A stretch of DNA of 64,000 bases from Phytophthora sp. 'mugwort' (taxonomy: Eukaryota > Oomycota > Peronosporomycetes > Peronosporales > Peronosporaceae). The notes beneath the pieces were generated by a model. That model was not told where the DNA came from, ran no database searches, and saw only the letters and a program-made list of their open reading frames with translations. The position numbers and the translations under genes were made by a program. Within the stretch, counting starts at the first letter, position 1; each line of letters starts with the position of its first letter. Shown here in pieces: positions 45,786-57,508 of this stretch. The stretch spans positions 4,154,001 through 4,218,000 of the forward strand of contig JAUCEF010000006.1 of assembly GCA_033558025.1 (NCBI GenBank), given 5' to 3'.

Positions 45786-47343
45786 ATGTCCATCGCGTCG
45801 CTGGCCCTTACTAACAGCAAGAAGGCGAGGGTGACGTCGATAAATTCCGTTACGGTGTTTTTGGAGGGAAAGGACATGACATTGATTCAGCATACAAGCT
45901 TATCGACGCTGACAAGACGGTAAGGTATTAGAATTATGCTAGACAGTATGCATATTCCCTTGCTAGATCGTCAGATAAGGTCCGCTCGACGAATACATGT
46001 CTTGCTACTTTGGTAATATCAAGAACTGGCTGCTGGACAAGTATCCACAGCAGGGGGCTATAGTCAAACCCCAGCTACAAAAAGTTATTTCTGGGCTCGG
46101 GAAATTCTGTACCAAGCGCGAGGACGGTGGCTTGAAAAGAAAGAACCTCCATGTTCCAAGCAAGACCTGGAAAATATCGTTATGTTACTTTATACCTTTG
46201 ACTCCGCGGACATCGTCTACCTAGACGCGTCCCTAGTAATGGTGATGTGGTATTTGTACGGACGCAGCTCTGATGCAAAGTAACTCGAGAAACAGCAGCT
46301 CTCACTGCTATCTGGTAATCTATTGCGTTGTTAATGCTCTATGTCAAGTCTGCAATCTGACTCGTTGCTGTACTAGTGGGTGGAGTACTCCTCAGATTCA
46401 AGCGTGTGAAGACGGCTTTATTACAGGGCATCTCCTTGTTTAAGGACCCAGCCTGCTTCTTAACCTGTCCACTATTTACCTTGGCTGCCATTCTTACAAT
46501 GTAAACGGCGCCCAGCAAGCGGTTCTTCCGACAGTTCCTGGCCACGAAGCGAAGCACAGTAACCGTGAGCGATGTGGAAGAGCTAAGCCTCGTTGAGCTG
46601 CTCGACACAGATGATAGTACGGAGTCTTCACAGGGTGCGCAGCAGTCCTCCGTCAAGCGCGCGGCCCCTGGCGCGCAAGCATACATGAACCGCTTGCTGA
46701 TTAGAGTTAAGCAAACAGCACAAGACAGGCAAATAACGCTTACCGCTGGGCTTACCTCGCACTCCTTCTGCCGTGGTGCGGCCATGCACGCCAACGATGG
46801 AAGCGTGGCAGAAAACTGGATTATTGAGCTCGACGGCTGGCAGCCGGATCGCTTAAACAAGGCGTTCGGGTACATGCTGGGGACGACGCAGGCGGATCAA
46901 AACGTGGCCCAGGTGTTGAGCGGGTGGAGACCCAAAAAAAGGCGCCCGCCTTCCCTCGTTGCATGCCCTCGATCAGCCAATCCGTGATCGCGCGACGAAG
47001 TTCCAGGCACTGCTCTTCAGCATTTTGATGGCCTTTGCTGAAACCGCGCTCAACCTGGACGAGGATGTCGCGGAGTGCTTGATGGCGACGCTGATCATGC
47101 ACTACTGCTGGCCGAGACGAGCGCACTTGTCAGAAGAATGCGCAAGGCCATGGCGAGCCATTGGAGAAGCTGAGGTGCTAGCCTGGGGTGCTGCCATTCG
47201 TCTCACCTTCGATCCCCCTCCAGAGGAGACCAGTCCTCCTGAAGACAGTAGCGAATTCGCGGCGGTGCTTAATCTGGTGAAACACCAGTCGAGCAGATCG
47301 AGGCCCAAATTCTGCAGAACAAGAGGCTCGAAGAGTGAAACTT
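45786..47343 (+). pseudogene. Crypton-type tyrosine recombinase element 3 (broken)
   Basis: The N-terminal part around 45997-46224 (YFGNIKNWLLDKYPQQGAIV) is a core-binding-like region. After stops, 46565-46987 carries the catalytic end: TSHSFCRGAAMHAN, aligned with TSHSLRRGAAAYAN of element 1, and LNKAFGYMLGTTQADQNVAQ with the candidate catalytic Tyr. The HxxR arginine is Cys here. A C-terminal part continues at 46959-47343. It is the same family as element 1 but clearly diverged, so not a recent duplicate. Confidence 0.7.
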
Positions 47344-47934
47344 AGCCACTGAGACACACTTACGCACGCAATTGGGTGAGCAAACATCAAGCGCACGGCC
47401 TGGCACTGACCAGCAAGCGCCATAACAACTCCGCAGCAGGGGTCAAGAGTCATACGCCCGAAGAAAAAGGGATCGCAGTCGCAGTCGCTGTCGGGAGTCT
47501 GGTACGAGTGGTTCATAGCCGAGCCGCGTGTGTATGCGTCGCGCTCTGTGAAGAAGACCACGTTGTACGAATTGAGACACGCTGGAGGGTTTTTGACGCT
47601 TTTCTTACCGATGGGATTCGCGCTGGAGGAGGCGTTTGCTGCCCTCGAAAGCTAGGTGCTGAGCATTGGGGAGAAGGCACAGAAGAACACGCTTGAATTC
47701 TTCAAAGTCAATGGCTCTTCAGCATTTGCAGCAGGCACCACACTCAAAGCCCTTCGCAAACTTCACAAGCCAGGGAAGCTTGACATACGCATAGGCCAGT
47801 TCCACAAACGCGTCGTCACTGGAACCGTTGTTGACCCCACTCCTGCTGCTGCGCTTCCTGCGTTTATTCGCCTCCACCCCAAGCAACAGCCTACATACAA
47901 TGATGCACAATAACACAATCCATAGCGAAAAGAA

Positions 47935-47995
47935 GACGATGGCCGGTTTCGAACCGGCCTGTAGCAAAGCTGCTCCTCCACCAAGAGGCACCGTC
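47935..47995 (-). tRNA. tRNA-like sequence (pseudo-tRNA or SINE head)
   Basis: Read on minus, 61 bases form a seven-pair acceptor stem (GACGGTG with CATCGTC), a CCTC/GAGG arm, and a T arm with a perfect B box GGTTCGAAACC. It is too short for a normal tRNA and lacks a clear anticodon. As with element 1, it lies downstream of a Crypton-type recombinase, about 590 bp after the frame ends, in opposite orientation. Confidence 0.5.
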
Positions 47996-48789
47996 ACGGG
48001 GTAAGCACCGAGACACAGCTGCCACGATCAACAGCACCACGCGCCACAGAGAGCAAGCAGGGAGACAGATGGCGACGCACACACACGGGAGGATCCCCTG
48101 GCGCGTACATGCCATGCACGTACGTGTCCTTGTCCTGGGTTCGCGTCCTCGCTCTTTGGTCCGGCTCTGCACTTGAGCGCTTGAACGACGACTCGAGCGT
48201 GGAGCGGGCGGGCGTCGCTGCCAGCGAGACCTTAAGCACGGCCGTGGTCGCCGGGCACCTGGTGCTGGGTCCGGGGTTCGCGCAGGTCTGCCGGTGCTTC
48301 GCGGGTAGCTGGGGGTGGCCCCAAACGATAAGTGGCGGCTGAGCACGTGGCAGCGATTGGTGTTCGCTGGCTGTGTCACTAAACGAAGACTTAATGTCAC
48401 AAAATTGAATTTGGATTGATACCGGTACTGGTTGGATTCAGTCAGATGCCGTCGGAATTTTTACGGTATGGTTGCCGTACTGGTAGCAGATTCTAAAATT
48501 GCGAAGTGAATATAATCTGCTAATGTCGCTCCGTCCTTCCGTCCGTCTGCCACGCCATAACGTGATTTCTAGACGCAATCTCATTGACTGCCGAGCGCAG
48601 CGAAGGCGACCCTCATTCGCTAAGGCCTTGGTCCAGGTAGCGGAATGCATTCTGAACCTTCACATTGCGTGCATCCGATTGGCTAACGAATATCGATACA
48701 GTGTATCCTTTTCCGATTCTGCATTCTCGGATTCTCTGTTTCACAACACCGCTCGCAGGTGTTCTGGCGCCAGAATTTTGTTCTGGCCA
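47996..48789. other. GC-rich spacer; no gene recognised
   Basis: Low-complexity Arg/Ser/Pro-rich frames occur on both strands at 47994-48400, with no domain. Like the block after the first tRNA-like sequence, it is GC-rich. The right part leads into the Harbinger element. Confidence 0.4.
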
Positions 48790-49797
48790 ATGGAGAAGAA
48801 TCACCAAGCTGCCGTCATTGCTGTCATCTGTACTTGTGCGGGGGCCATCGCAGCGGCGACCATTGACGGGCGCTCCCTTGGCTCGGCTATAGTCAACACC
48901 TCTACGTTTCCATCCCAGACCTTCGGGAATGCACTATGCACTCCGAGGACACGCTGGTTCGAGACCCATCTTCGGTGTACCAAATCGTCTTTTCTGTTGC
49001 TCTACAAGGCAGTTTATGCTGCATGGACTCGAAAGCCCCGCCAAATACCAAGAACCCCCATCATCAGACGTCTAGCTCTCACCATGATCTACTTTGCTCA
49101 AAGCAGCATCATGAATGGTGCGGCTGCCATCATGGGCTTAGCCCACGCGCGAGCGGTGAGCCACATCAATGAAACGCTAGATCTTCTAACCGGCATAGCA
49201 AAAATCCGCCATCGTTATGCCTACTGGATGAGAGGCTACAACCGTGGAGGAAGGCTTCTTCGCGCTGGCGGGGTTTCCTGGGGTTGCTGGAGCAATCTAC
49301 GGAACCCTCATTGCATGCCCCGCCCCTCTGATTTTGAGGGCTGGTACTGCCGGAAAGGGTTCCCTGCCGTAAATGTACAGGTAGGTGTCGATTATCGCAG
49401 AGTTTTTAGGTCGCTCTCCATTCGAGCCGGCTCAGCCAACGACCCGTCTCTCTGGAATTGATCCGGGGTCAAAAAGAGGTTTGTTCTAGTTAATTTTTCT
49501 AAGAAAGTCGAGCTTGCTAACAATGCTTGCTAAAATATCTTCATATGTGCCACAGGGTAAACATTTACTTGGATACAAGGTATGGCATCACTTGCTAGCG
49601 CCCTATCCAGAAGCTGCTGCCGCCAGTAGCAAAATAATGCGCCGTTATAAGTATCGGCACTCAAGAACTCGAATTGTATTGAGGCACCTTTGGGCGCATC
49701 AAAAGATCGTTTCGGGTGCTTCTTGGCAAGATTGGGCAGAAAACAAAGGAGCACATCGGGATTGTGTCGTGCGCGGGTACTCCCCAATTTCCTAACT
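48790..49797 (+). pseudogene. PIF/Harbinger transposase 1 (broken)
   Basis: The frame from 48790 includes RWFETHLRCTKSSFLLLYKA and RLALTMIYFAQSS, N-terminal HARBI1-like blocks, then FEGWYCRKGFPAVNVQVGVD and SIRAGSANDPSLWN, the DDE_Tnp_4 core. A frameshift just before (near 49300) puts GAIYGTLIACP in another frame, with the first catalytic Asp (GAIDG) changed to Tyr. After a stop at 49461, 49514-49795 continues with VPQGKHLLG and YRHSRTRIV, the block before the third acidic residue. It would cut and paste DNA with its MYB-like partner; here it is inactive. Confidence 0.8.
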
Positions 49798-49999
49798 ATT
49801 TGCGTGACAAGCATCGTGTGGGCGGGGTAGACCCGCTTCTACCTTTTGCATCCGACAACAGTGCTGATGATACATTCGATTCGGAAACTGCAACATCGCA
49901 TGCTATAGGAGAAGCTAGACGCGATATGAAGTACCCGTAGTTTTTCTACTTCTGCAGCTTCTCTACTAATAATCTCATCAATGCAATTTGCTACTCTTG

Positions 50000-50880
50000 A
50001 ATACGACGGCTTTCGGCGCGGTGAACGTTCAAAGTCTCAATAAGTGAATCGATCTTGTCGTTGCGCTCGGAGCCTGAAGCCATAGAAGAAGCAATAGTTA
50101 GCATGCCTGTCTGCATTGCCGTCGCTAGTTGCACATAAGGAGGCTTCTTTTCGTCCTTCGATACGGGTGGCCCCTCGTCGTCTAACTTGTCACCTTCATC
50201 GGGAATATCGTCCATGTTCGAATCGAAATGACGTCGCTGCTAATCCCAGTATGCGATGCAAAGCCATCGTTTAGAATTGACCAGTAAGTATCATCAATTG
50301 ACTCTAGTGGGTTGTTGCCTGCTGCCTGCATGTCCCTCTTTCTCTTCTGTCTTCGCACTTCATTTCCTATACTTCGATGTCAACTAGAAGCAAAACACAC
50401 CGACAAAAAGGATTAACTAGATAGAGGTGTATCAAGAACTGTAATGGCGCTACTCTTACCTGGTCGTTCGACACGACGGTGTGCAGCTCTTCCGACAGCA
50501 CAGTGACGAAGTATTGCCACGCCAACGCTCTCTTCACGTTTGTGTCGGCCGTTTCTACCTTGCACTTCACCACTCCGTCCTTCTTGATGCGGATCTACAG
50601 GAGCTTCGAGACCATGGAATTGGTCCACTTCAAGCGAGGCTGCTTGCTTTTCCCCTGCCTTTCGCTCTTCTAGGTGCTCGGTGAGCGCGTGTAGGTGGAC
50701 CGCTCTGCAGAGCGGCTGCTGATGTCACTTGACCAACGGGAGAGACCGCAATCGATGCTGAGTCTCGCCCTGTATCATGTCTTAGATCTCGGGGTCGGGT
50801 GGGGCTAGCGGAGGGAGCCAGCGCGGTCACGGCAGTGTCCAGGAGCGGTATTCTTTCCACCATGCTTGCTGCAGCGATCG
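50000..50880 (-). pseudogene. MYB/SANT-like Harbinger partner 1 (broken)
   Basis: On minus, pieces in different frames give VKCKVETADTNVKRALAWQY and FVTVLSEELHTVVSNDQ (near 50570-50460), and a C-terminal MDDIPDEGDKLDDEGPPVSK with a helical end (50215-49991). Position and convergent orientation to the transposase match the second gene of PIF/Harbinger elements. No intact MYB domain is visible, so the call relies partly on context. Confidence 0.45.
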
Positions 50881-51151
50881 GATTGGTGGAATGATAAAAG
50901 ACGCGTGTCCTCGCAGAGCGCGCTCAGACTGGCCTAGGAACAGATTCTGAAATCCCGACCCGCACCAGGACCCCGTCGCAGCTTCCTAACCCTGGACGAG
51001 AACAAGAACGCATTCCGCTACCTGGATCATGGCCTAAAACAACATTCCCCCGAAGGCGGCCATTACCTAATTGAAAATATAAATAAAACGATTGGTTGAA
51101 ATTTGAAATTATTTTTAGTCCGTTTAATTGAGAAAAATTAGAGGCAACATG

Positions 51152-51279
51152 CAGGGTGTGCGAGGCGCGAGTGGTGCCGCTCCCAGCTTGGTCTTGACGG
51201 CCTGAGACTGCAGCGCATAGGCAGGTCCACCTACTTGAACCAAAACTAAACCCACCCCCGCATCGCGGCGCCGCTCTGC
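51152..51279. repeat. Direct repeat, copy 1 (about 130 bp)
   Basis: Starts CAGGGTGTGCGAGGCG and includes CCAAAACTAAACCCA near the end. It recurs 210 bp downstream with about 15% difference. No gene is associated. Confidence 0.75.
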
Positions 51280-51361
51280 TAGAAAATTACAGATTGGTTT
51301 AAGCTTGATGTATATGTTTAGCCTGCGTCCTTTCATTCCTGAAAATAGAGGCTGTCACATA

Positions 51362-51489
51362 CAGGGTGTGCGAGGCGTGAGTGGTGTCGCTCCCGCTCGG
51401 TCTTGACGCTGGGACTGCAGCGCATGGGCATGTCCACCTACTGGGACCAAAACTAAACCCATCGTCGCGTAGCGGCGGCGCTCAACTAG
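51362..51489. repeat. Direct repeat, copy 2
   Basis: Same order of blocks as 51152-51279: CAGGGTGTGCGAGGCG, a CTGCAGCGCAT block, a GTCCACCTACT block, and CCAAAACTAAACCCA. It lies between the two Harbinger elements and may mark tandem ends of a small element. Confidence 0.75.
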
Positions 51490-52179
51490 TATTCCAATAT
51501 TTTACGATCCGTTTAGGTATGTATTTTTGGCAAGCTTACCCTAACTTCCGGATAAAGTGCATTTTTCTAAGTACGATCAACCAGAGCCGTATTCGTAGGC
51601 TCGAGGGCAGACGTTGGCATCGCTGAAGCTGGCGACGAACGGAACTACAGGCGACGAGCTCCATGAAGACATATGGCTTTAGCAGGGGGTTTCCAATGAC
51701 CACGTTGCGTCTTCGAGGACGTGGAACTTGTGCACTGACGCCAGAAGATGAGTTACCGTATGTATACTAAAATGGTACGACCGCGAAGCTTGATGCGTGA
51801 CAAGAAGAAGACTCGGCTGAACTATATACGCCACTCTCGATTTGGAGCAGGACAACAGCAGCGACGACGACTTTGTTCTGAAAGACGACGAGTTGACTGA
51901 AAAGGGGATGGGGGTCTCTCCGACAACGACGATCACGGCCCAACAGGTAAAAGGCCGTACTAACGGGATCATCAGCGGGGCATGATCCAAGATTCTGGGA
52001 TCTGATTGGTCGTTTTTAATACAGATAGTTACCCGAATCTGACCCGATGATCCCAAACATGGCCCACGACCCGTTGTGGGATCACGACTCACAACAGCAA
52101 CAACTCGGTAATGAAGATCAACACAATTGTCGTTTTAGCGTCGGTGCTTGGCTGCTCAGGCACGCAAAGCTCGTCACGC

Positions 52180-53097
52180 TAAGGTCGTGCCCCCAATTCG
52201 ATTGGAGTGGTCCCTCATCGAGAGCGACTGTTACTAGAAGGGCAATTAAAAAGATACTACCGAATGAGTGCGGATGATTTCGATGTGCTTGTTGAATGAC
52301 TGACGCCGTCCCTGCAGCGCGTAGCGTCTAAATCGGTATGCCGAACAGGTTCAACACCCATTGAGGTCGTGAACATGGTACAAATGACAGTGTCTTGGCT
52401 TGTAGGCGGTTCTTATCACACCATTCAGGCGCTAGCTGGCGTCAGTACATCAGCGTTCTTCGCCATTCTTGTGGAGGTGACGCCAGCCATATCTGATCAC
52501 CAGCGCTTTCGTATTGCTGCTCCTACGCACGATATTTCCGCAATGAAGGCAGCTACTAGTGATTTTTTCTGCTATCAGCTCGAACAATATTTTGAAGGGA
52601 TGCATCGGCTGCATTGATGGATGGCTTTATGAAATTAGAGCACCGAGCTCCGCAGAAGTAGGTACCTGACACATTTGCATTCTTTTCGGGTCACTACCTT
52701 ACTTATGGGGTAATGTAGAGGCAATGTGTGATGCTTCTTGTAAATCCATCGGCTACTGCTTTAATTCCCCCTGTGAGAGCATCTGACAGTGTTGCTTTAA
52801 AAAATGGCAACTGAGTGAGGACATCTCACAGATGCCTTTTGGATACTATGTAATTGGCGATTGCGCCTATGTGCATGCTCCATCAATGCTGGTCCGTTCA
52901 CGAAACCGGAGATAAAGATAAAGACCCCGGCTCACTCAGCATACAACTTTTACATTTCGCAGTTGCGAATCCGTATCGAGATGTCATTCGGCTTGCTGGT
53001 CAATAAATGGCAAATTTTCCGGCGAGCGCTAGCTGAAGACTACATGCACACTGGTCTTGTAATAAACGTGCATGAAATTGCACAAGTACTGCATTGA
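52180..53097 (+). pseudogene. PIF/Harbinger transposase 2 (broken)
   Basis: After a broken start, 52369-52617 reads VSWLVGGSYHTIQALAGVS, then a frame near 52600 gives GCIDGWLYEIRAPSS (first catalytic Asp), one near 52840 gives GYYVIGDCAYVHAPS (second Asp), and 52861-53097 gives AYNFYISQLRIRIEMSFGLL with the third acidic residue. All three catalytic positions survive but in different frames, so this copy cannot make a whole enzyme. It differs in sequence from Harbinger 1. Confidence 0.8.
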
Positions 53098-53592
53098 CGA
53101 CCGTATGCAAGCGTCCAAAAATTGTCGGTCCAAGAACTCTTCCGCAGTGGACGAATATAACGCGCTAGAAAACTGTCATTACAGAGCCACAGAAGTGCAG
53201 TCTCAAATTAGGAGCAGTTCAAGGTGAAAAACGGGCACATACTGCGCCAAGTCGTGATGGAGCACATTGAAAACACAACATGTCGCGCCCTTAGTCTTTT
53301 AATGAGACAAGCACATTTCATTTCGCCAATGTAGGTATTCTAATTAACTTATCTTAGCCATCGGTAATATCACCTGTTAGCTTGTCCGCTTTCGCTTGAA
53401 GCTCATTAATTCGGCGTCGCAAGCGATCTTTTTCGTCTCGAAGAGGTGCAATAGTCATCCCCATAAGGCTGTGGCCGTGAATCTGCTCCTCCACTGCTGC
53501 CAGCGCACGCCGTTGACGAACGAGTATTCCGTCAATGGAGGCTAGACGCTCGGTGTTACTTTCCCGCTCGATAAGCGCACGCTGGACACGAG

Positions 53593-54075
53593 CTAGAGCA
53601 TTTGATCTGTTATTAGCTCTGCCTTTGTGCTAGTTTCTACCTGTATTAACTTGGTAAGGACCTCGACAAGACTCGAAATTGGGTCCATATTTTTTGGACG
53701 CTTGCGATTTTTCTGTGACGTGGTGCTTGCAGATCCACCTTCCTTCGTCGAGCCGTCTTCGTTATCGTCGTACATACCGCCGGCATAAAAGTCACGTCCT
53801 GATCCGCAAACAGTGCACCGTAAGCCGAGGTACTTGACAGCTTTATCTCCTTTGAAGAAGTCCCAAAAATCTTTATTAGCACCGGAGAGTTTGTTTCGCG
53901 CTTCAGCTTGTGAGAAGGACGAGTGAACTTCCTTCCACATTGATTTTAGTCTGGCTGCAGAATGGACCGTGATTTGGTCAGGGCAAATACCTTCAAAAAG
54001 CGAGTCTTCCGATACCAAACGGTCATAGGTGTCGTTGGCTGTGTTAAATGCCGCAGCAACCTCTTCCAAAATCAC
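53593..54075 (-). CDS. MYB/SANT-like Harbinger partner 2
   Basis: An open frame of 160 codons on minus, convergent with transposase 2. It carries a MYB/trihelix-like helical region (AARLKSMWKEVHSSFSQAEA) and an acidic, Ser/Thr-rich linker, and ends in a helix (DPISSLVEVLTKLIQVETS) that may dimerise. In PIF/Harbinger elements the second gene helps the transposase enter the nucleus and bind the ends. The ATG may lie further upstream; the frame is intact over this length, unlike the transposase. Confidence 0.6.
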   Translation of the reverse strand: MILEEVAAAFNTANDTYDRLVSEDSLFEGICPDQITVHSAARLKSMWKEVHSSFSQAEARNKLSGANKDFWDFFKGDKAVKYLGLRCTVCGSGRDFYAGGMYDDNEDGSTKEGGSASTTSQKNRKRPKNMDPISSLVEVLTKLIQVETSTKAELITDQML

Positions 54076-55590
54076 GACACTCCTTCATCTAGTTCCTTCC
54101 TGGTGAGCTGGTCACCAGAAGTAGTGGTTTACAGTACACAATCGAGGCTGTTTTTTATAATTCCATCTGGATGTACTAAAACAATGTCTAACCCATGAAT
54201 TAGCAAAGGGATAAAACGCTATATAATTTAGGCAGCCCCTGTCGATAGCCAATATGCAAGGAGACATATTTTTTCTCCTCAAAAGGTCCTGATAGCGAAA
54301 TATGTAAAGGTGCATCATGTTGTGAATATAAATAATCAATATTTTGCCTATATGAGTTTATCCAACTATCAGGATAAAAGAAACATAATGACGTTCCATC
54401 CTGATAGATAAATATAAAGGTATAATGACCATAACAATGGATAAGTTAAGTTTAACTCGAAGTATTCGACACTCGAAGCAATACTTAAAGATCGAGCTTA
54501 CTGTGGGTGGTTGATGAAGCAACCATGGTTTCAGAAGCGGGCCGAGTCTGACATCGTTAGAAATGAGTGTGGGTTCGTCATGTCAAGGAGATTGAATATG
54601 TAGAAGTATTTGATTCATGTAATGGAAATTTATGTACTTCAGATAGAAGCTGTAGCTTTAAAACTGAAGAAAAATATAGGTATGGGTGTCCCAAATGTGG
54701 AGATCAGAAATAAATAAACATTTCTTTAATCCTGATACAAAGTCCTTTATAGTATATAAATAACAATGACTTATTCACCTGAAAATACCAAGCTAACAAG
54801 GAACGCTTCAAAGCGAACCAGATGCGGTATTTTACCTCAAGACGAGGGAAACACGTATCGCTATGCAAAAAGCGTACGATACAGCCCATAGAGATCAGAT
54901 TAATACTCGACGTAGGGAGAAGCGCAAACTACTTAAAGCAAACGAGAAACAGAATCGAATTAATTCAAATTTTTTTTTTTTGTATTTCCAAGAATATAAA
55001 GTTCTATCTTAAGCAAAGTCTAACTAATATAAAGACTTTTCCATCAGCCGAAATATACTCACCGATATATAGCAATCATGTTGCCTTATGAAGTTGAAGG
55101 ACTTAGACGATTGGATATTCCATACGTTAAATGGACAATACTATCGAGTGAAGGTGCGAGGACGCACAGGTAAGATGGATTATATTGGAAACCATCTCAT
55201 CCAAGAAATAAGAAACTAATTGTCAAGCAGTACAAGAAATCGATTGAAGATCTCAACAAGCATCGCTCACCCGATTATAAAAGGCTGACCCGAAGTATCG
55301 ATTCTATAAAGGCAACCACATGGAGACTCATCTCTGTGAGGATATCCCAGCAGGAGAGTTTTATGACCAGCTGAAACTTATACTCGAAAGTCAGGGGAAA
55401 GTAAGGTAAACATTGCGCTTGGATACAGCTTAATCAATATTGCCGATGAAAGTGATGTTCGTTATTGGTATCCAAATGGTGGCAACACAATGGTCTTCGA
55501 CTTTCCAATTGCGATTAGTACTGAGGGTGATATCCGAAAGAAGGTGATAACTCCTATTAAATCAATCGAGTTAGCAAACAAGCTCCCGTA
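54076..55590. other. AT-rich DNA with scraps of the polymerase element
   Basis: Mostly stop-rich on both strands. On + near 54590-54710 a short Cys-rich frame reads YGCPKCGDQK, like a zinc ribbon. An inverted repeat CTATCAGGAT/ATCCTGATAG lies at 54366-54407. Composition is clearly more AT-rich than the gene islands, in line with the polymerase element to its right. No complete gene is seen. Confidence 0.45.
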
Positions 55591-55675
55591 CCCCTCGTCT
55601 GGATAGAAACACCTGGGTATCATTGGGTTCAAGCTCTTCACCTACTTTTGCAACCACGCTCTCGGTGATAGTGGA

Positions 55676-55781
55676 GCTGTTATCCCTAAAGTCATACTAA
55701 TAACAAGCATGTTATCAACTTTCCGAAGGCTGTTATCCCTAAAGTCATACTAATAACGAGCATGTTATCAACTTTCTGAAG
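55676..55781 (+). repeat. 53-bp tandem duplication
   Basis: Units 55676-55728 and 55729-55781 begin GCTGTTATCCCTAAAG and differ at two positions. The duplication interrupts the polymerase N-terminal frame, so it arose after the gene decayed or helped break it. Confidence 0.85.
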
Positions 55782-55967
55782 ACCAAAAATACATGCGTTT
55801 TCCATTGCATTGCTTTTCATTCCAATCGCGGTAAAGATCCTCGCAAGATTCAATCCCTTATAAAGGATACCTTCAACCGGTATTGTTCATACAGAGGTAT
55901 TAGCTACACGCTAAGTCTCTCTCGCAACGTCAAGCCAATTGACATTTTGCAATTCGATGAGCTCGAG

Positions 55968-57472
55968 GAATGCTTCCAGCTCAGTATAAACGTATATACG
56001 AAGGATATGGAACCGGAAATGTTGAGTGCATTCGTTCATCAGAGAAGAGCTATGACCGAATCAACATCCTATCGTGTGAGAATCATGCTCTTTACATCAA
56101 GAACATGGAAATGTTTTAGAACAAGTATCAGTGTCAGAAATGTGGTATGATCTTCAAGACGAGTGAAAAGTTACGAAACCGCTTTCAGAACAGATGCGAT
56201 GAAGTCAATATTGAGTCGTTCCCAAAGCTATCAAGCATCTACATTCCTCCTGAGAATATGATTAAGAAGTTGCTCCAACGATATTCGCTAAAGCATGTGG
56301 ATTACTACCTCGATCATTTCATTGTCTATGATTTCGAATCCATCCTCAAGCCGACAGAGATTAGCCACGGAGAAAGTACTGTCTATGTAAATGAGCACAT
56401 CCGCGTTACCTTTTCGATATCAGACAGCTTATCTAATCGGGTTGAATGTCTCATTAATAACGATCCGCGTGCATTGCTAACGGGTATGTTCGAGTATATT
56501 AACAACACAGCTAAGATCATTCAGCGATACAATGTGTCGAAGTATGAGATCTTACTCAGAAGCATTGTAATGCGTGAGGAGGAGAAGGGCACACTCTCAT
56601 CTATTAATGATAAAATCAAGGAAGGAGAGTACCAATCATTCTACGATGCGCATGCTAATATCCAGAACTTTGATATCAGAGATAATGAATCATACAATAA
56701 AATCAAACGTATCCTTGATCAAGTATCTGTTCTTGGATTCAACTCTGGAAGCTATGACATCAATCTTATTAAGAAAGATCTCTTCTCAGTAATCGAGACC
56801 GACAACATCAAATCCGTTATCAGAAATCCAGTTATATATGCATCGCAACTGACGACTTTTTTTTTTAAGACGCTTGATATTATGAATTATGTCCCACATG
56901 GTACATCTCTGGAAAGTTATCTCACTACTTACCTCGGTGGGCGCAAGTGTGATGACAAGATTAAATGCACTTGTGACCTTGCTAAGGGGAAATCCCCTTA
57001 TGAGTACATAACTTCATTTGATGTACTCAACGAGACTAAATCCCACCTAAGAAGGCTTTCAATAGCGATCTTCGCGGGACAATCGCTACTAATGAAGACT
57101 TTGAACGCGTCAAGTTCGTTTGGGAGTACCATGAGATGAAGAGTATCAAGGATCTGCTGATCTGGTAAAACAACCTGAATGTTGTGCCATTCATCAAAGC
57201 TATCCAATCTCAGCGAGAATTATTCAAAGCTTTGATCTCGATATGTTGACTGATGGGGTTTCTCTACCTGGTCTTTCGGAAAAGGTTATGTATCAGACAT
57301 GCCACAAAAACCTCAGGAAGCAACCGAGAATAGCTGCCCCAGTGTTTGGATTTCCTGAGAAACGAATGAAGGAGTACAAGGCTCAAGACGCTGAAGCCAA
57401 ACGTCAATATGATATGACGATTGGTCATCTAAATACATTATTAGATAGGCAAAAGTATATTTGCGCTTTATG
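55968..57472 (+). repeat. Left arm of 1,505-bp inverted repeat
   Basis: The arm is the reverse complement of 58679-60183 without insertions or deletions: coordinates of matching frames all sum to 116151. I see three mismatches, all within 50 bp of the outer edge; the long translated pieces are identical. The spacer is 1,206 bp. Confidence 0.92.
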
Positions 57473-57508
57473 TTCTCAGGTGATAGTAAATCATTGTTCT
57501 TGTTCTTT

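Noticed and set aside
55676..55745. CTGTTATCCCTA resembles part of the I-SceI homing site (TAGGGATAACAG on the other strand)
   Set aside because: Only 12 of 18 bases match and no such endonuclease is present; most likely coincidence, despite the duplication.
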